Source of the DNA: Streptomyces sp. CBMA123
Lineage (GTDB): Bacteria; Actinomycetota; Actinomycetes; Streptomycetales; Streptomycetaceae
Direction: 5' to 3'
DNA: 38,359 nt
NCBI RefSeq assembly: GCF_014596465.1
Contig: NZ_MECK01000615.1
Span: 1 to 38,359 of the forward strand
Shown: in pieces, positions 1 through 7,231 of the stretch
Layout of the letters: each line of letters begins with the position of its first letter
Numbering within the stretch: the first letter of the stretch is position 1
Notes under the pieces: generated by a model
What the model saw: only the letters and a program-made list of their open reading frames with translations
The model's database searches: none
Told to the model about the DNA's origin: nothing
Translations under genes and position numbers: made by a program

Positions 1-269
1 CCGCGCCCGGCGACGCCGCCCGGGCGCCGCTGGCGCGCCGGGTCCCGGCGGGCCAGCCGGTGCGGCGGAACCCTGCGGCCGTCCCGGCCGTACCACCAGT
101 GACACCCTCAGCACCCGTAGCACCCGTAGCACCCGTAGCGCCGGCAGTGCCCGCACCATCTGCAGGACCCGTAGTGCCCGCAGCGCCCGTACCACCCGCA
201 GTATCCGCAGTGACCGCAACATCCGTAGTGCCCGCACCACCCGCTCCAGCGGAAGGAACTGATTCATGA
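1..269 (+). CDS. cvnA: CvnA-type sensor kinase-like protein, 3' end only
   Basis: Only the C-terminal tail (about 88 residues, read from base 3) is in the window; the start lies upstream. It contains a short basic stretch (APLARRVP), then a low-complexity Ala/Pro/Val tail encoded by imperfect 9-bp repeats (GCACCCGTA and relatives, about 110-240). The TGA stop at 267-269 overlaps the ATG of the roadblock gene. In actinomycete conservons the first gene encodes a membrane sensor histidine-kinase-like protein whose C-terminus is typically disordered and Pro/Ala-rich. The identification rests on the three cvn genes that follow, because no kinase domain is visible here. Confidence 0.6.
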   Translation, partial: APGDAARAPLARRVPAGQPVRRNPAAVPAVPPVTPSAPVAPVAPVAPAVPAPSAGPVVPAAPVPPAVSAVTATSVVPAPPAPAEGTDS

Positions 270-685
270 CCACTTCGACGCAGCCGTCCGGGGACCTCAA
301 CTGGCTCCTCGACGACCTGGTGGGCCGCGTCGCGGCTCTGCGGCACGCGGTGATCCTCTCCAGCGACGGGCTGGCCACCGGGGCCTCGCGCGACCTCGAC
401 CGGGAGGACGCCGAGCACCTCGCCGCCGTCGCGGCCGGGTTCCACAGCCTGGCCAAGGGGGCCGGCGGGCACTTCAAGGTCGGCGGTGTCCGGCAGACCA
501 TGGTGGAGCTGGACGAGGCGTTCCTGTTCATCACAGCCGCCGGCGACGGCAGCTGCCTGGCCGTGCTGAGCGAGGCCGAGGCGGACATCGGCCAGATCGC
601 CTACGAGATGGCCCTGCTGGTCAAGCGGGTCGGCGAGCACATGGCCGCCGAGCCGCGCACCGAAACCGCCGCGCCGAGGGGCTGA
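266..685 (+). CDS. cvnB: CvnB, roadblock/LC7 domain protein
   Basis: A 139-residue protein forming a single roadblock/LC7 domain (about residues 10-120). It begins LNWLLDDLVGRVAALRHAV, followed by the SSDGLATG turn and a central VRQTMVELDEAFLFI strand typical of this family. Roadblock proteins act as regulators or scaffolds of small GTPases, and in conservons CvnB is thought to form a membrane-associated complex with CvnA, CvnC and the GTPase CvnD. The ATG overlaps the upstream stop by four bases (ATGA), so the genes are translationally coupled. The gene is followed 8 nt later by the DUF742 gene. Family and order make the call secure; the signal sensed by this copy is unknown. Confidence 0.93.
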   Translation: MTTSTQPSGDLNWLLDDLVGRVAALRHAVILSSDGLATGASRDLDREDAEHLAAVAAGFHSLAKGAGGHFKVGGVRQTMVELDEAFLFITAAGDGSCLAVLSEAEADIGQIAYEMALLVKRVGEHMAAEPRTETAAPRG

Positions 686-693
686 GCGGTCCG

Positions 694-1239
694 ATGGCGG
701 ATCCGAAGGGGGACGGTTCGGGCGGCCCGGCGGCGCCCGACGGCCCGGCGGTGCCGGCGGGCGAGGCCGGGGGCACGACCGGGAGCGAGGGTGCGGAGCC
801 GGGGCAGGACGGCCCGGACGGTGCCGAGGTCGACCTGTTCCGGCCGCGCACCCCGGTCGACGACCGGTGGTTCGACGACGAGGCCGGCCCGGTGGTGCGG
901 CTCTACTCGATGACCCGGGGCCGCACCCGGCCGGTCGAGGAGGGCCTGTTCGACCTGATCTCGCTGGTCACCGCCAAGGACCCCGGGCCGGACGTAGGGG
1001 CCGTGCCCGCGCACGTCCTCGACCCGGAGCACCAGACCCTGCTGGCCTGGTGCCGCCACGAGCCGCTGTCCGTCGCCGAGCTCGGCTCCTACACCGACCT
1101 GCCGGTCAGCGTGGTGCGCGTCCTGCTCGGCGACCTCTACGACGCCGATCTGATCAGCGTCACCCGACCCGTTCCGCTCGCCGAGCTGCCGGACGAGCGC
1201 CTGCTGCGAGACGTGATCAATGGACTCCGTGCGCTCTGA
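694..1239 (+). CDS. cvnC: CvnC, DUF742 protein
   Basis: A 181-residue protein. The first 60 residues are Gly/Pro/Asp-rich and probably disordered. From about residue 65 the DUF742 domain is clear: VVRLYSMTRGRTRP, then a winged-helix-like part (LSVAELGSYTDLPVSVVRVLLGDLYDADLISV) and the conserved tail LLRDVINGLRAL. DUF742 proteins occur almost only in conservons as the third component. The start at 694 is 8 nt after cvnB. The last 20 nt overlap the start of cvnD in another frame, an arrangement typical of this operon. Confidence 0.93.
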   Translation: MADPKGDGSGGPAAPDGPAVPAGEAGGTTGSEGAEPGQDGPDGAEVDLFRPRTPVDDRWFDDEAGPVVRLYSMTRGRTRPVEEGLFDLISLVTAKDPGPDVGAVPAHVLDPEHQTLLAWCRHEPLSVAELGSYTDLPVSVVRVLLGDLYDADLISVTRPVPLAELPDERLLRDVINGLRAL

Positions 1240-1909
1240 CGCCACCCCGCCGGGCACCCCGCCGAGCATCCAGGGCACTCCGCCGGGCACCCAGGGCACT
1301 CCGCCGAGGCCGGGCGGGAGCGCCAGCGACCCGCGCTGGCGCGGTGGTCCGGCCGCCGCAGTGAAGATCCTGGTGGCGGGCGGGTTCGGCGCGGGCAAGA
1401 CCACCCTGGTCGGTTCGGTCAGCGAGATCCGGCCGCTGCGCACCGAGGAGGAGCTCAGCGAGCTGGGCCGCCCGGTGGACGACACCTCGGGCGTGGAGGC
1501 CAAGCGCACCACCACGGTGGCGATGGACTTCGGCCGGATCGACCTGCGGCCCGGGCTCGCGCTCTACCTGTTCGGGACGCCCGGGCAGGACCGGTTCTGG
1601 TTCGTCTGGGACGAGTTGGCGCGTGGCGCACTCGGCGCCGTGGTACTCGCGGACACCCGGCGGCTGGCCGACTGCTTCCCCTCGGTGGACTTCTTCGAGC
1701 AGCGCGGCATTCCGTTCCTGGTCGCGGTCAACTGCTTCGACGGCACCGAGCGGTTCTCCCCGGACGAGGTGCGGGACGCACTCGATCTCGACCCGGAGAT
1801 CCCGGTGCTGCTGTGCGACGCCCGGCTGCGGGAGGACGGCAAGGAGTTGTTGGTGGCGCTGGTCGAGCACGCCGCCGCCCTCCGTCACCGGGCCGCCGCG
1901 CGCTCCTGA
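1220..1909 (+). CDS. cvnD: CvnD, conservon small GTPase-like ATP/GTP-binding protein
   Basis: A 229-residue P-loop protein of the MglA/Ras-like type. Residues 1-45 are a Pro/Gly/Thr repeat-rich extension (PPGTQGTPP), longer than in many CvnD proteins. Then VKILVAGGFGAGKTT carries the Walker A motif (about 54-62), TTTVAMDFGRI the switch region and FGTPGQDRF the G3 DxxG-like motif. VAVNCFDG stands in place of the usual NKxD, as is common in this family. CvnD is the GTPase of the conservon signalling complex. It overlaps cvnC by 20 nt and is the last cvn gene; no cytochrome P450 follows, unlike in some conservons. Confidence 0.93.
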   Translation: MDSVRSDATPPGTPPSIQGTPPGTQGTPPRPGGSASDPRWRGGPAAAVKILVAGGFGAGKTTLVGSVSEIRPLRTEEELSELGRPVDDTSGVEAKRTTTVAMDFGRIDLRPGLALYLFGTPGQDRFWFVWDELARGALGAVVLADTRRLADCFPSVDFFEQRGIPFLVAVNCFDGTERFSPDEVRDALDLDPEIPVLLCDARLREDGKELLVALVEHAAALRHRAAARS

Positions 1910-2145
1910 GGCTCCATGGGATCGCCGCTGGTCAGGAGTGTTTCGCACACCCGATGTCTCATTCGGTAGTCCATATGTCGGACGGTCGATGCGCGGAAGG
2001 TTGCCTAGACAGCCTCGGGCGTGGAAGGCTCTGTGGACGAAAGCCGTCCCGGTCATGCCGTCGGGAGGGTCGGGAACATCCCATTCCCGCCGGTCCGTTC
2101 GGGCCGGTGGCACCACGAGGCAGGACGCAGGGGGAGGGCAGCAGG

Positions 2146-2256
2146 ATGACCGTCGGCCAGCGACGCACCACCGCCGTGCCCGGCCCCGTCCTGCCGACGC
2201 TCACCGTCCGCCGCTACATCGACCACGCGCTGATCTGCAGCGCCTGTTGTCGCTGA
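2146..2256 (+). CDS. Putative Cys-Cys-Arg leader peptide
   Basis: A 36-residue ORF preceded by a strong ribosome-binding site (GGGGAGGG at 2131-2137). It reads LTVRRYIDHALIC near the end and finishes in SACCR before TGA. The Arg/His/Asp-rich centre and Cys-rich end resemble the short actinobacterial leader peptides that precede sulfur-assimilation genes, where polycysteine codons allow cysteine-responsive attenuation (described in mycobacteria). Its last 13 bases (TGTTGTCGCTGAC) are identical to the end of the leader ORF at 4731-4775. What it controls here is unclear: the next gene is a winged-helix regulator about 500 nt downstream. Confidence 0.6.
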   Translation: MTVGQRRTTAVPGPVLPTLTVRRYIDHALICSACCR

Positions 2257-2758
2257 CCGGACCCACCCCACCTCGGTACGTCCCCGGCACCTCCGGCCCG
2301 AACCCGGCCGCGCCGTCCGACGCACCACCGACCCCGTCGACCAGGCCGTAGCGGATCACCCGTCAGGTGCACCCCCGGCCGACCGGTCCGGCCCCGCCTC
2401 GCGGAGAAACCAACCAGTGAACATCGTCTGCCCCAGCAATCCCCCCGGCATCGTCGGCCGTTCCGGTCGGACCGGGCCGGCTCCCACGATGGGCGCGGGT
2501 CCGCGGACCGGACGGTGGAACGGACGCGCCGACCGCGCCGGCCTCACCGCGGACGGCCGACGGGGTCGCGCCGACCTCGAACCGTTCTGGCCGTCGCGGC
2601 AGCCGCACCTGTTCGATCAGACGTGTCCGGGCTCGCCCAGCGCGTCCCGGCCTTCCGCCCGCTGAACCCGGTTCCACCCGGTCCAGCCCCGGCAGTACGC
2701 CCGGTCGACGCGCAGACGACTCCACCCCGTCCGTCACGCGCGAAATGAGTGGCACACC
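2257..2758. other. About 500-nt gap between leader ORF and winged-helix gene
   Basis: No convincing gene was found. Reading frames here on both strands are Pro/Arg-rich shadows without family motifs. If the leader ORF and the regulator share a transcript, this is a long untranslated leader. No clear intrinsic terminator hairpin with a T-tract was seen. Confidence 0.4.
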
Positions 2759-3499
2759 ATGTCTTCCTCTTCCACGGCCACCCTGCCCCTGCCCACCACG
2801 ACCCCGCACCTGCGCGCGGTCCGGTCCGTTCCTCCCGTCTCCGCCGCCCCCTCCGTCGTCCCGGGCGTTGTCCCCGGCATCGGTCCGGTCGTCGGGGCGC
2901 CCCGTCCGGGGGTGGCTCCGGCCGTCGGTCCGCACTCCGGTGCGGTGGCACCGTCGGCGCCCGCCTCGCTGCTCGCCGCACTGCCGGAGGGAGCGGCCGT
3001 GGTCGCCGCCCTGCCGCAGGGCCTGCTGCCGCAGGGACTGCTCGCCCAGTACGGCGCGCAGGCCGGAGCCGCCGCCGGACACCCGATGGTCGGGTACCTG
3101 GTGCTGGTGCCGGCCGACAACCCGGCGGCGCCGGTCGGCCTGCCCGGGGCGGCCGCGCCGGGCACCGTAACGGGCACCGCGCCGGGTGCCGTCCGGCCGG
3201 TCCGGCCCGCCGGACGCGGCATCAGCGTCGACTCCGAGCGGCGCAACGCCTACGTCGACGGGCGGCTGCTCGACCTCACCTACCTGGAGTTCGAACTGCT
3301 GGCCCACCTCACCGAGCACCCGCAGCGGGTCCACACCCGGGACCACCTGGTCTCGGCGGTCTGGGGTTACGGCCACGTCGGCGACGGCCGCACCGTCGAC
3401 GTGCACGTCGCCCGGCTGCGTCGCAAGCTCGGATCGGCCTACCGGGACTCGATCGTGACGGTCCGTCGGGTCGGGTACAAGTACACGCCGGTCAACTGA
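2759..3499 (+). CDS. Winged-helix (OmpR/PhoB-type) DNA-binding regulator without receiver domain
   Basis: A 246-residue protein. Residues 1-150 are Ala/Pro/Val-rich and probably flexible, with one conserved island HPMVGYLVLVPADN (about residues 107-120). Residues about 155-246 form a complete Trans_reg_C winged helix: GRLLDLTYLEFELLAHL, HTRDHLVSAVWGY, the recognition helix VDVHVARLRRKLG and the wing VRRVGYKYTPVN. There is no receiver domain with a phospho-acceptor Asp, so it is not a classical response regulator. Similar stand-alone proteins with the GYLVLVP island are common in Streptomyces. Tandem repeats start at its last codons. The start at 2759 has only a weak ribosome-binding site, and the target is unknown. 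Confidence 0.85.
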   Translation: MSSSSTATLPLPTTTPHLRAVRSVPPVSAAPSVVPGVVPGIGPVVGAPRPGVAPAVGPHSGAVAPSAPASLLAALPEGAAVVAALPQGLLPQGLLAQYGAQAGAAAGHPMVGYLVLVPADNPAAPVGLPGAAAPGTVTGTAPGAVRPVRPAGRGISVDSERRNAYVDGRLLDLTYLEFELLAHLTEHPQRVHTRDHLVSAVWGYGHVGDGRTVDVHVARLRRKLGSAYRDSIVTVRRVGYKYTPVN

Positions 3500-3562
3500 T
3501 CTGCGAGTCAACTGATCCGCTGGTCAACCGGTGAACCGGTCAACCGGTCAACCGGCCCGCCG
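3491..3562 (+). repeat. Tandem 16/8-bp repeats starting at the regulator's stop codon
   Basis: Two 16-bp units (GTCAACTGATCTGCGA and GTCAACTGATCCGCTG) are followed by four 8-bp units (GTCAACCG or GTGAACCG). The first unit includes the final Val-Asn codons and the TGA stop, so the array appears to have grown from the gene end. It is one of several stop-adjacent arrays in this window. Confidence 0.8.
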
Positions 3563-3681
3563 GCCGACGTGGTCGGCTGATCGCCGCCAAGACCGCTGCC
3601 GCCGCGGCGGGTTGTCCGTTCGCTCCGTGAACGGGCTTCCCGCTGCGGCGCGTTGGCGTTCTCGCGGCTCACCTCCGGCGG

Positions 3682-4464
3682 TCAGGCGCGCTGGTCGGGT
3701 GGCAGCAGGAGGACGGCGAGGGCGTCGGCGCAGGTCCGGGCGTGGCTCAGGAACCAGTCCAGCCGGTCGTCGGTGAGGTGCGCCGGGGTCGAGCGGACCG
3801 CGAGCGCGAACCGGGCCTGCCCGGCGGCGTCCAGGACGGGGACCGCGACCGTCCGCACCCCGGCGGCCGACTCGCCGTCGTTGAGGGCGTGGCCGACGGA
3901 TCGGACCATGGCCAACTCCTCCTCCAGGAGCGCCGGTTCGGTGATCGTGCGGTCGGTGAAGGAGGGCAGCGGACCGAGCGCGGACACCGCCGCCTCGCCC
4001 GCGCGCGGCCAGGCCAGCAGAACCTTGCCGAGCGCCGTGGAGTGCAGCGGCCGGCGCAGGCCGAGCCCGGTGTCCGGGCGGACGGAGCCGCCCACCAGGA
4101 TCACCGCATGCGGACCGCTGCGGATCGCCAGGTCGGCGGTCGTCCCGGTGCGCCGGGACAGCAGTTCCAGCTCGGGCCCGGCCAGGTGCAGTCCGCGCTG
4201 GTGGAAGGTGAGTTGGCCGAGTTCGGCGACGGCCGGGCCGAGCCGGTAGCGGGCCGTCTGCTCGTCCTGCTCCAGGAAGCCGGCGCTGACCAGCGTGCGG
4301 GCCAGCCGGTGCGCGGTGGAGACCGAGAGGTCCATCCGGCGGGCCAGGTCCGAGGCGCTCAGATCCGGGCCGTTGTCGTGGAAGCAGTGCAGCAGTCCGA
4401 GTGCGCGCTGGACGGCCTGCGCACCCGCCGGCGGACTCTGGACGGCGGTGGCGGCCTCGGCCAT
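3682..4464 (-). CDS. IclR-family transcriptional regulator
   Basis: A 260-residue protein with an N-terminal winged HTH (about 15-75: AVQRALGLLHCF, LSASDLARRMDLSVSTAHRLARTL, GFLEQ, YRLG) and a C-terminal IclR effector domain (about 90-255, including LHSTALGKVLLAW and the FALAVRSTP strand). The frame stays open upstream, but ATG 4464 is chosen because it gives the normal family length, begins MAEAAT and is preceded by GAGGTG. It is divergent from the sulfur operon, so it probably controls that operon, itself, or both. The N-terminal extension seen if the frame is opened further has no domain and overlaps the shared promoter region. Confidence 0.88.
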   Translation of the reverse strand: MAEAATAVQSPPAGAQAVQRALGLLHCFHDNGPDLSASDLARRMDLSVSTAHRLARTLVSAGFLEQDEQTARYRLGPAVAELGQLTFHQRGLHLAGPELELLSRRTGTTADLAIRSGPHAVILVGGSVRPDTGLGLRRPLHSTALGKVLLAWPRAGEAAVSALGPLPSFTDRTITEPALLEEELAMVRSVGHALNDGESAAGVRTVAVPVLDAAGQARFALAVRSTPAHLTDDRLDWFLSHARTCADALAVLLLPPDQRA

Positions 4465-4547
4465 GGCACCTCGCGTTCGGTTCGTGGCTCCGAGCGGACT
4501 GCCGGAGGGAGTTTCAGCGTAGGGCAGCCGGTGCTGCGGACATGTGT

Positions 4548-4583
4548 CAACGATGTTGCAATGGAATGGCGTTGATGAACAAC
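4548..4583. promoter_or_regulatory. Possible IclR operators between divergent genes
   Basis: Two short dyads lie in the IclR/sulfur-operon intergenic region: CAAC-GAT-GTTG at 4548-4558 and GTTG-ATGAA-CAAC at 4571-4583. The surrounding sequence is less GC-rich than its neighbours. IclR proteins bind short inverted repeats near their own promoters, so these are candidate sites; the assignment is inference. Confidence 0.35.
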
Positions 4584-4730
4584 TGATCCCACCATGTGGC
4601 AAAGGCTTGCCTGCGGCTCGGCCGCCGTGGAACGCTCCTCGCATCGCGCCGCCGGCTTCTCGGCCGGGGCGCGCCCGGATGCCGCACATGCGTTGGTCCC
4701 CGTGCGCAGGAAACAGGAAGGAGTAGTGCC

Positions 4731-4775
4731 GTGACGCTCCACCGGCGCCGCCCTTCCCGTGGCTGTTGTCGCTGA
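4731..4775 (+). CDS. Cys-Cys-Arg leader peptide of the sulfonate operon
   Basis: A 14-codon ORF (GTG start) reading MTLHRRRPSRGCCR. It is preceded by a near-ideal Shine-Dalgarno sequence AGGAAGGAG (4714-4722) with about 8 nt spacing, and ends in tandem Cys codons followed by Arg and TGA. It lies 190 nt upstream of the first gene of a sulfur-acquisition operon. Tandem Cys codons in a short translated leader are the expected signature of a cysteine-responsive attenuator. The strong ribosome-binding site, the context and the shared CCR end with the ORF at 2146-2256 support it. Confidence 0.7.
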   Translation: MTLHRRRPSRGCCR

Positions 4776-4964
4776 CGCACCCTGCGCCTCCTGTCCCGCC
4801 CTGCTCTGCCTGCTCTTTCTCGCCCTGCCCTTTCTCGCCCTGCCTCGCTCCGCTGCCGGCCATGGGACGCAACTTCCCTGCGTCCAGTGCCGCGTGGTCC
4901 GGACACACTTGATCGCCGATGCCTCCGGCCCCGCCGTCGGAGCCCCCGAAGAGGACCAAGCCTC
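4776..4964 (+). promoter_or_regulatory. Putative attenuator leader of the sulfur operon
   Basis: This untranslated stretch follows the CCR leader ORF. It holds a pyrimidine-rich run with repeated TCGCCCTGCC (about 4822-4850) and a small hairpin (GGACGCA at 4865-4871 pairing with TGCGTCC at 4879-4885). No T-tract terminator was found. If attenuation operates, ribosome stalling at the Cys codons would alter folding or Rho access here. The mechanism is inference from position. Confidence 0.35.
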
Positions 4965-5990
4965 GTGCCCAGCCGTTCGCCGAGTTCCCCCGACCGCCCC
5001 GACACCCTCTGGTTCACCCGTTGCCCGGTGCCCACCGCGACCGGGATAGCGGCCGATCAGGGCTGGCTCGCCCGCGAGTTCGCCGCCGACGGGATCGTTG
5101 TCCGCTCGCTCCAGGACGCCCCGCCCGAGGTGGCCGCCGACCACCACTACACCCATGCGCTCACCGGACTGTTCCGCGAGGGCGGCAACGTCCCCGCGCT
5201 GTGGGCCCGTTCGCGCGGTGAGGCGACCCGGCTGATCGGGCTGACCTGGATCGAGGAGCGCCAGGTCGTCCTGGTCCGGGCCGGGAGCGGGATCAGTGAG
5301 CCGGGCCGGCTGCGCGGTCTGCGGCTGGCGGTGCCACATCATGGGATCGGCATCGACTTCTGGCGGGCCATGGCGCTGGCCGGCTTCCGAGGCGCCCTGG
5401 GGCTCGCCGGACTCGGACTGGACGATGCCGAGCTGGTCGACGTCCCGGCCGCCCCGGGCGGCGGCCAGTGGTCCGCCGAACTGTCCGCACTGCGGGACGG
5501 TGTGGTGGACGCCGTGTACGTGAAGGGGGCGCTCGCCGTCGAGGCGGCCCGCCGGATCGGCGCCGAGGTGGCGGTGGAGCTCGACGCCACCCCGGACCGC
5601 CGGGCCCGGGTCAACAACGGGACGCCTCGGCCGGTCACCGTCCACCAGCGACTGCTGGACGAGCACCCGGAGCTGGTCGCCCGGTTCCTGGCCGTGCTGC
5701 TGGAGGCCGCCGACTGGGCCGCCGAGCAGCCGGCGGAGGTGGCCCGGATCCTGCAGGCCGAGACCGGGGCCGGCGCCGAGGGCGTCGCGGGGGCGTATGC
5801 GGGGGGCGGTCACCGGACCCTGCACCTGGATCTGTCGGAGGAGCGTCTGGAGCTGCTGGCCCAGCAGGAACGGTTCCTCAGGGGGCAGGGCTTCCTTCCC
5901 GCACCGGTGGACGTACGGGCCTGGGCCGACCCGGAGCCGCTCCGCGCCGCCCGCGCGCTGCTGCGCGAGCGGCGGGGCGGCGGGGCGTGA
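4965..5990 (+). CDS. DszB-like sulfinate desulfinase / SsuA-fold protein without signal peptide
   Basis: A 341-residue NMT1/SsuA-fold protein with no signal peptide or lipobox, hence cytoplasmic. The N-terminus DTLWFTRCPVPTA aligns with DszB (2'-hydroxybiphenyl-2-sulfinate desulfinase), whose catalytic Cys27 sits in SNCPVPNA. By the same alignment His61 and Arg71 match DszB His60 and Arg70, so the whole catalytic triad (here Cys20, His61, Arg71) is kept. GGNVPALW and TRLIGLTW match DszB segments. The GTG at 4965 is chosen because AAGAGGA lies just upstream and the length then fits the family; the frame is open to 4887. It is the first gene of the sulfonate operon. The protein could release sulfite from an organic sulfinate; a plain substrate-binding role is the alternative. 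Confidence 0.7.
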   Translation: MPSRSPSSPDRPDTLWFTRCPVPTATGIAADQGWLAREFAADGIVVRSLQDAPPEVAADHHYTHALTGLFREGGNVPALWARSRGEATRLIGLTWIEERQVVLVRAGSGISEPGRLRGLRLAVPHHGIGIDFWRAMALAGFRGALGLAGLGLDDAELVDVPAAPGGGQWSAELSALRDGVVDAVYVKGALAVEAARRIGAEVAVELDATPDRRARVNNGTPRPVTVHQRLLDEHPELVARFLAVLLEAADWAAEQPAEVARILQAETGAGAEGVAGAYAGGGHRTLHLDLSEERLELLAQQERFLRGQGFLPAPVDVRAWADPEPLRAARALLRERRGGGA

Positions 5991-6076
5991 CCGGCCGCAG
6001 GCCCGGTCGTTCGTCCGGCTGACCGGTCCCCGCCTGCCACGAGCCTGCGGGCAGTTGCGCCGCAGGCCACGCCCCG

Positions 6077-6184
6077 CCGACAGAGTTCGGCGAACAGCTT
6101 TCAGCCGACAGCTTTCAGTAAACAGCTTTCAGCAAACAGAGTTCAGCGAACAACTTTCGAAAGTTGTCAGCTGTCACCTGTCAT
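6077..6184 (+). repeat. Heptad-repeat element with TTTCGAAA palindrome, copy 1
   Basis: Five 14-bp units in a row (6077-6146), for example CGAACAGCTTTCAG, CCGACAGCTTTCAG and TAAACAGCTTTCAG, each made of two heptads ending in ACAG or TCAG. They lead into an 18-bp perfect palindrome (6150-6167, ACAACTTTC and its complement) and then CTGTCAC and CTGTCAT in inverted orientation. It is noticeably AT-richer than its surroundings. It sits between the DszB-like gene and ssuA. Function unknown. Confidence 0.85.
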
Positions 6185-6202
6185 CCGTTCTTGGAGACCC
6201 CC

Positions 6203-7231
6203 GTGAACACCGCCCGCCTCGCCCTCGCCGCCACCGCGCTGCTCGCCTCCACCGCCCTGGCCGCCTGCGGCTCGTCCGCCGACGGGGCCCAGGGCTCCGC
6301 CGAGGGCGGGGCCGGCGGCAAGGCCGACGTCGTGCTCCGCCTGCCCGACCCCGGCAACAACGGCTTCCTCGCCCGTGGCAAGAAGGACGGCTCGCTGGAC
6401 CAGGCCCTGGCGGCCGTCCACGCCAAGGCCGCCTGGACGGGGAGCGCCGGCCCCTTCGCCCCCGCCGCGCAGGCCCTCTCCGCCGACCAGCTCGACGTCG
6501 CCCAGGGCTCGATCACCTCGGCCGTCGCCGCACTCGCCCAGAAGCCCGGCTTCAAGCTGTTCGCCCAGACCGCGCCGGACGGCGTCGGCGAGGGGATCCT
6601 GGTCAAGAACGACTCGCCCATCAAGACCGTGCAGGACCTGGTCGGCAGGAAGGTTGCCGTCTCCCAGGGCGGCACCAGCGAGTACCTGCTGCTCAAGGCG
6701 CTGGAGAGGAACGGCGTCCCGGCCGACCAGGTCCAGCGGGTCTACCTGCGCGCCGACCAGACCTCCGGGGTGTTCAACTCCGGCCAGGTGGACGCCTGGG
6801 CCACCTGGAACACCTTCTCCACGCCCACCATCGCCAACGCGGGCGCGCACTTCCTGGTCGACGGCCAGGCGATCGGCTCCGACAACTACGCGCTCTGGGC
6901 GGTGCGCAACGGCTTCGCCGACAAGCACCCCGAGGTGGTCAAGGCCTTCTACGCCTACCTGCGCGACAACGGCCGGAAGGAGAAGGCCGATCCGGCCGCC
7001 TACCTCAACGTCTTCACCGATTCCGGCCCGACCGCCGTCACCCCGGCCGAGAAGGACGTCGCGGTGAACGTCAGCCGGCAGGCCGCCGTGGCCGACGTCA
7101 TCTCCGAGGCCGACACCGCCCGCTTCGGCACCGTCGCCCGGTTCTTCGCCGACCAGAAGGTCACCAAGCAGCTGGTCGACGTCAAGCCCTACCTGATCGA
7201 CATCGACACGCTCGGGGGCGGCGCCAAGTGA
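6203..7231 (+). CDS. ssuA: Sulfonate ABC transporter substrate-binding lipoprotein SsuA
   Basis: A 342-residue lipoprotein. The signal peptide (residues 1-21) ends in a lipobox LAAC with Cys22 as the lipidated residue. The rest is an SsuA/NMT1-type periplasmic-binding fold: RLPDPGNNGFLARGKKDG, KTVQDLVGRKVAVSQGGTSEYLLLKAL, VYLRADQTSGVFNSGQVDAWATW and the hinge-region NYALWAVRNGFADKHPEVVKAF. It captures organosulfonates outside the membrane. The GTG at 6203 is chosen because GGAG precedes it (6193-6196) and it gives a proper signal peptide. The stop overlaps the permease start (GTGA). Confidence 0.88.
   Translation: MNTARLALAATALLASTALAACGSSADGAQGSAEGGAGGKADVVLRLPDPGNNGFLARGKKDGSLDQALAAVHAKAAWTGSAGPFAPAAQALSADQLDVAQGSITSAVAALAQKPGFKLFAQTAPDGVGEGILVKNDSPIKTVQDLVGRKVAVSQGGTSEYLLLKALERNGVPADQVQRVYLRADQTSGVFNSGQVDAWATWNTFSTPTIANAGAHFLVDGQAIGSDNYALWAVRNGFADKHPEVVKAFYAYLRDNGRKEKADPAAYLNVFTDSGPTAVTPAEKDVAVNVSRQAAVADVISEADTARFGTVARFFADQKVTKQLVDVKPYLIDIDTLGGGAK

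Noticed and set aside
2417..2665. 82-residue frame between the leader ORF and the winged-helix gene
   Set aside because: Arg/Pro/Gly-rich composition, no ribosome-binding site and no recognisable motif.
4465..4959. N-terminal extension of the IclR regulator
   Set aside because: It has no domain, overlaps the divergent leader ORF and promoter region, and a good ribosome-binding site supports ATG 4464.
6077..6184. Heptad-repeat elements as a CRISPR array or as parS/DnaA sites
   Set aside because: Units are contiguous without unique spacers, and the palindromes do not match the GTTTCACGTGAAAC parS or TTGTCCACA DnaA-box patterns.
5797..7227. In-frame upstream extension of the SsuC frame
   Set aside because: It is Arg/Pro-rich and lies over ssuA. 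The permease starts properly at GTG 7228 with stop-start overlap.
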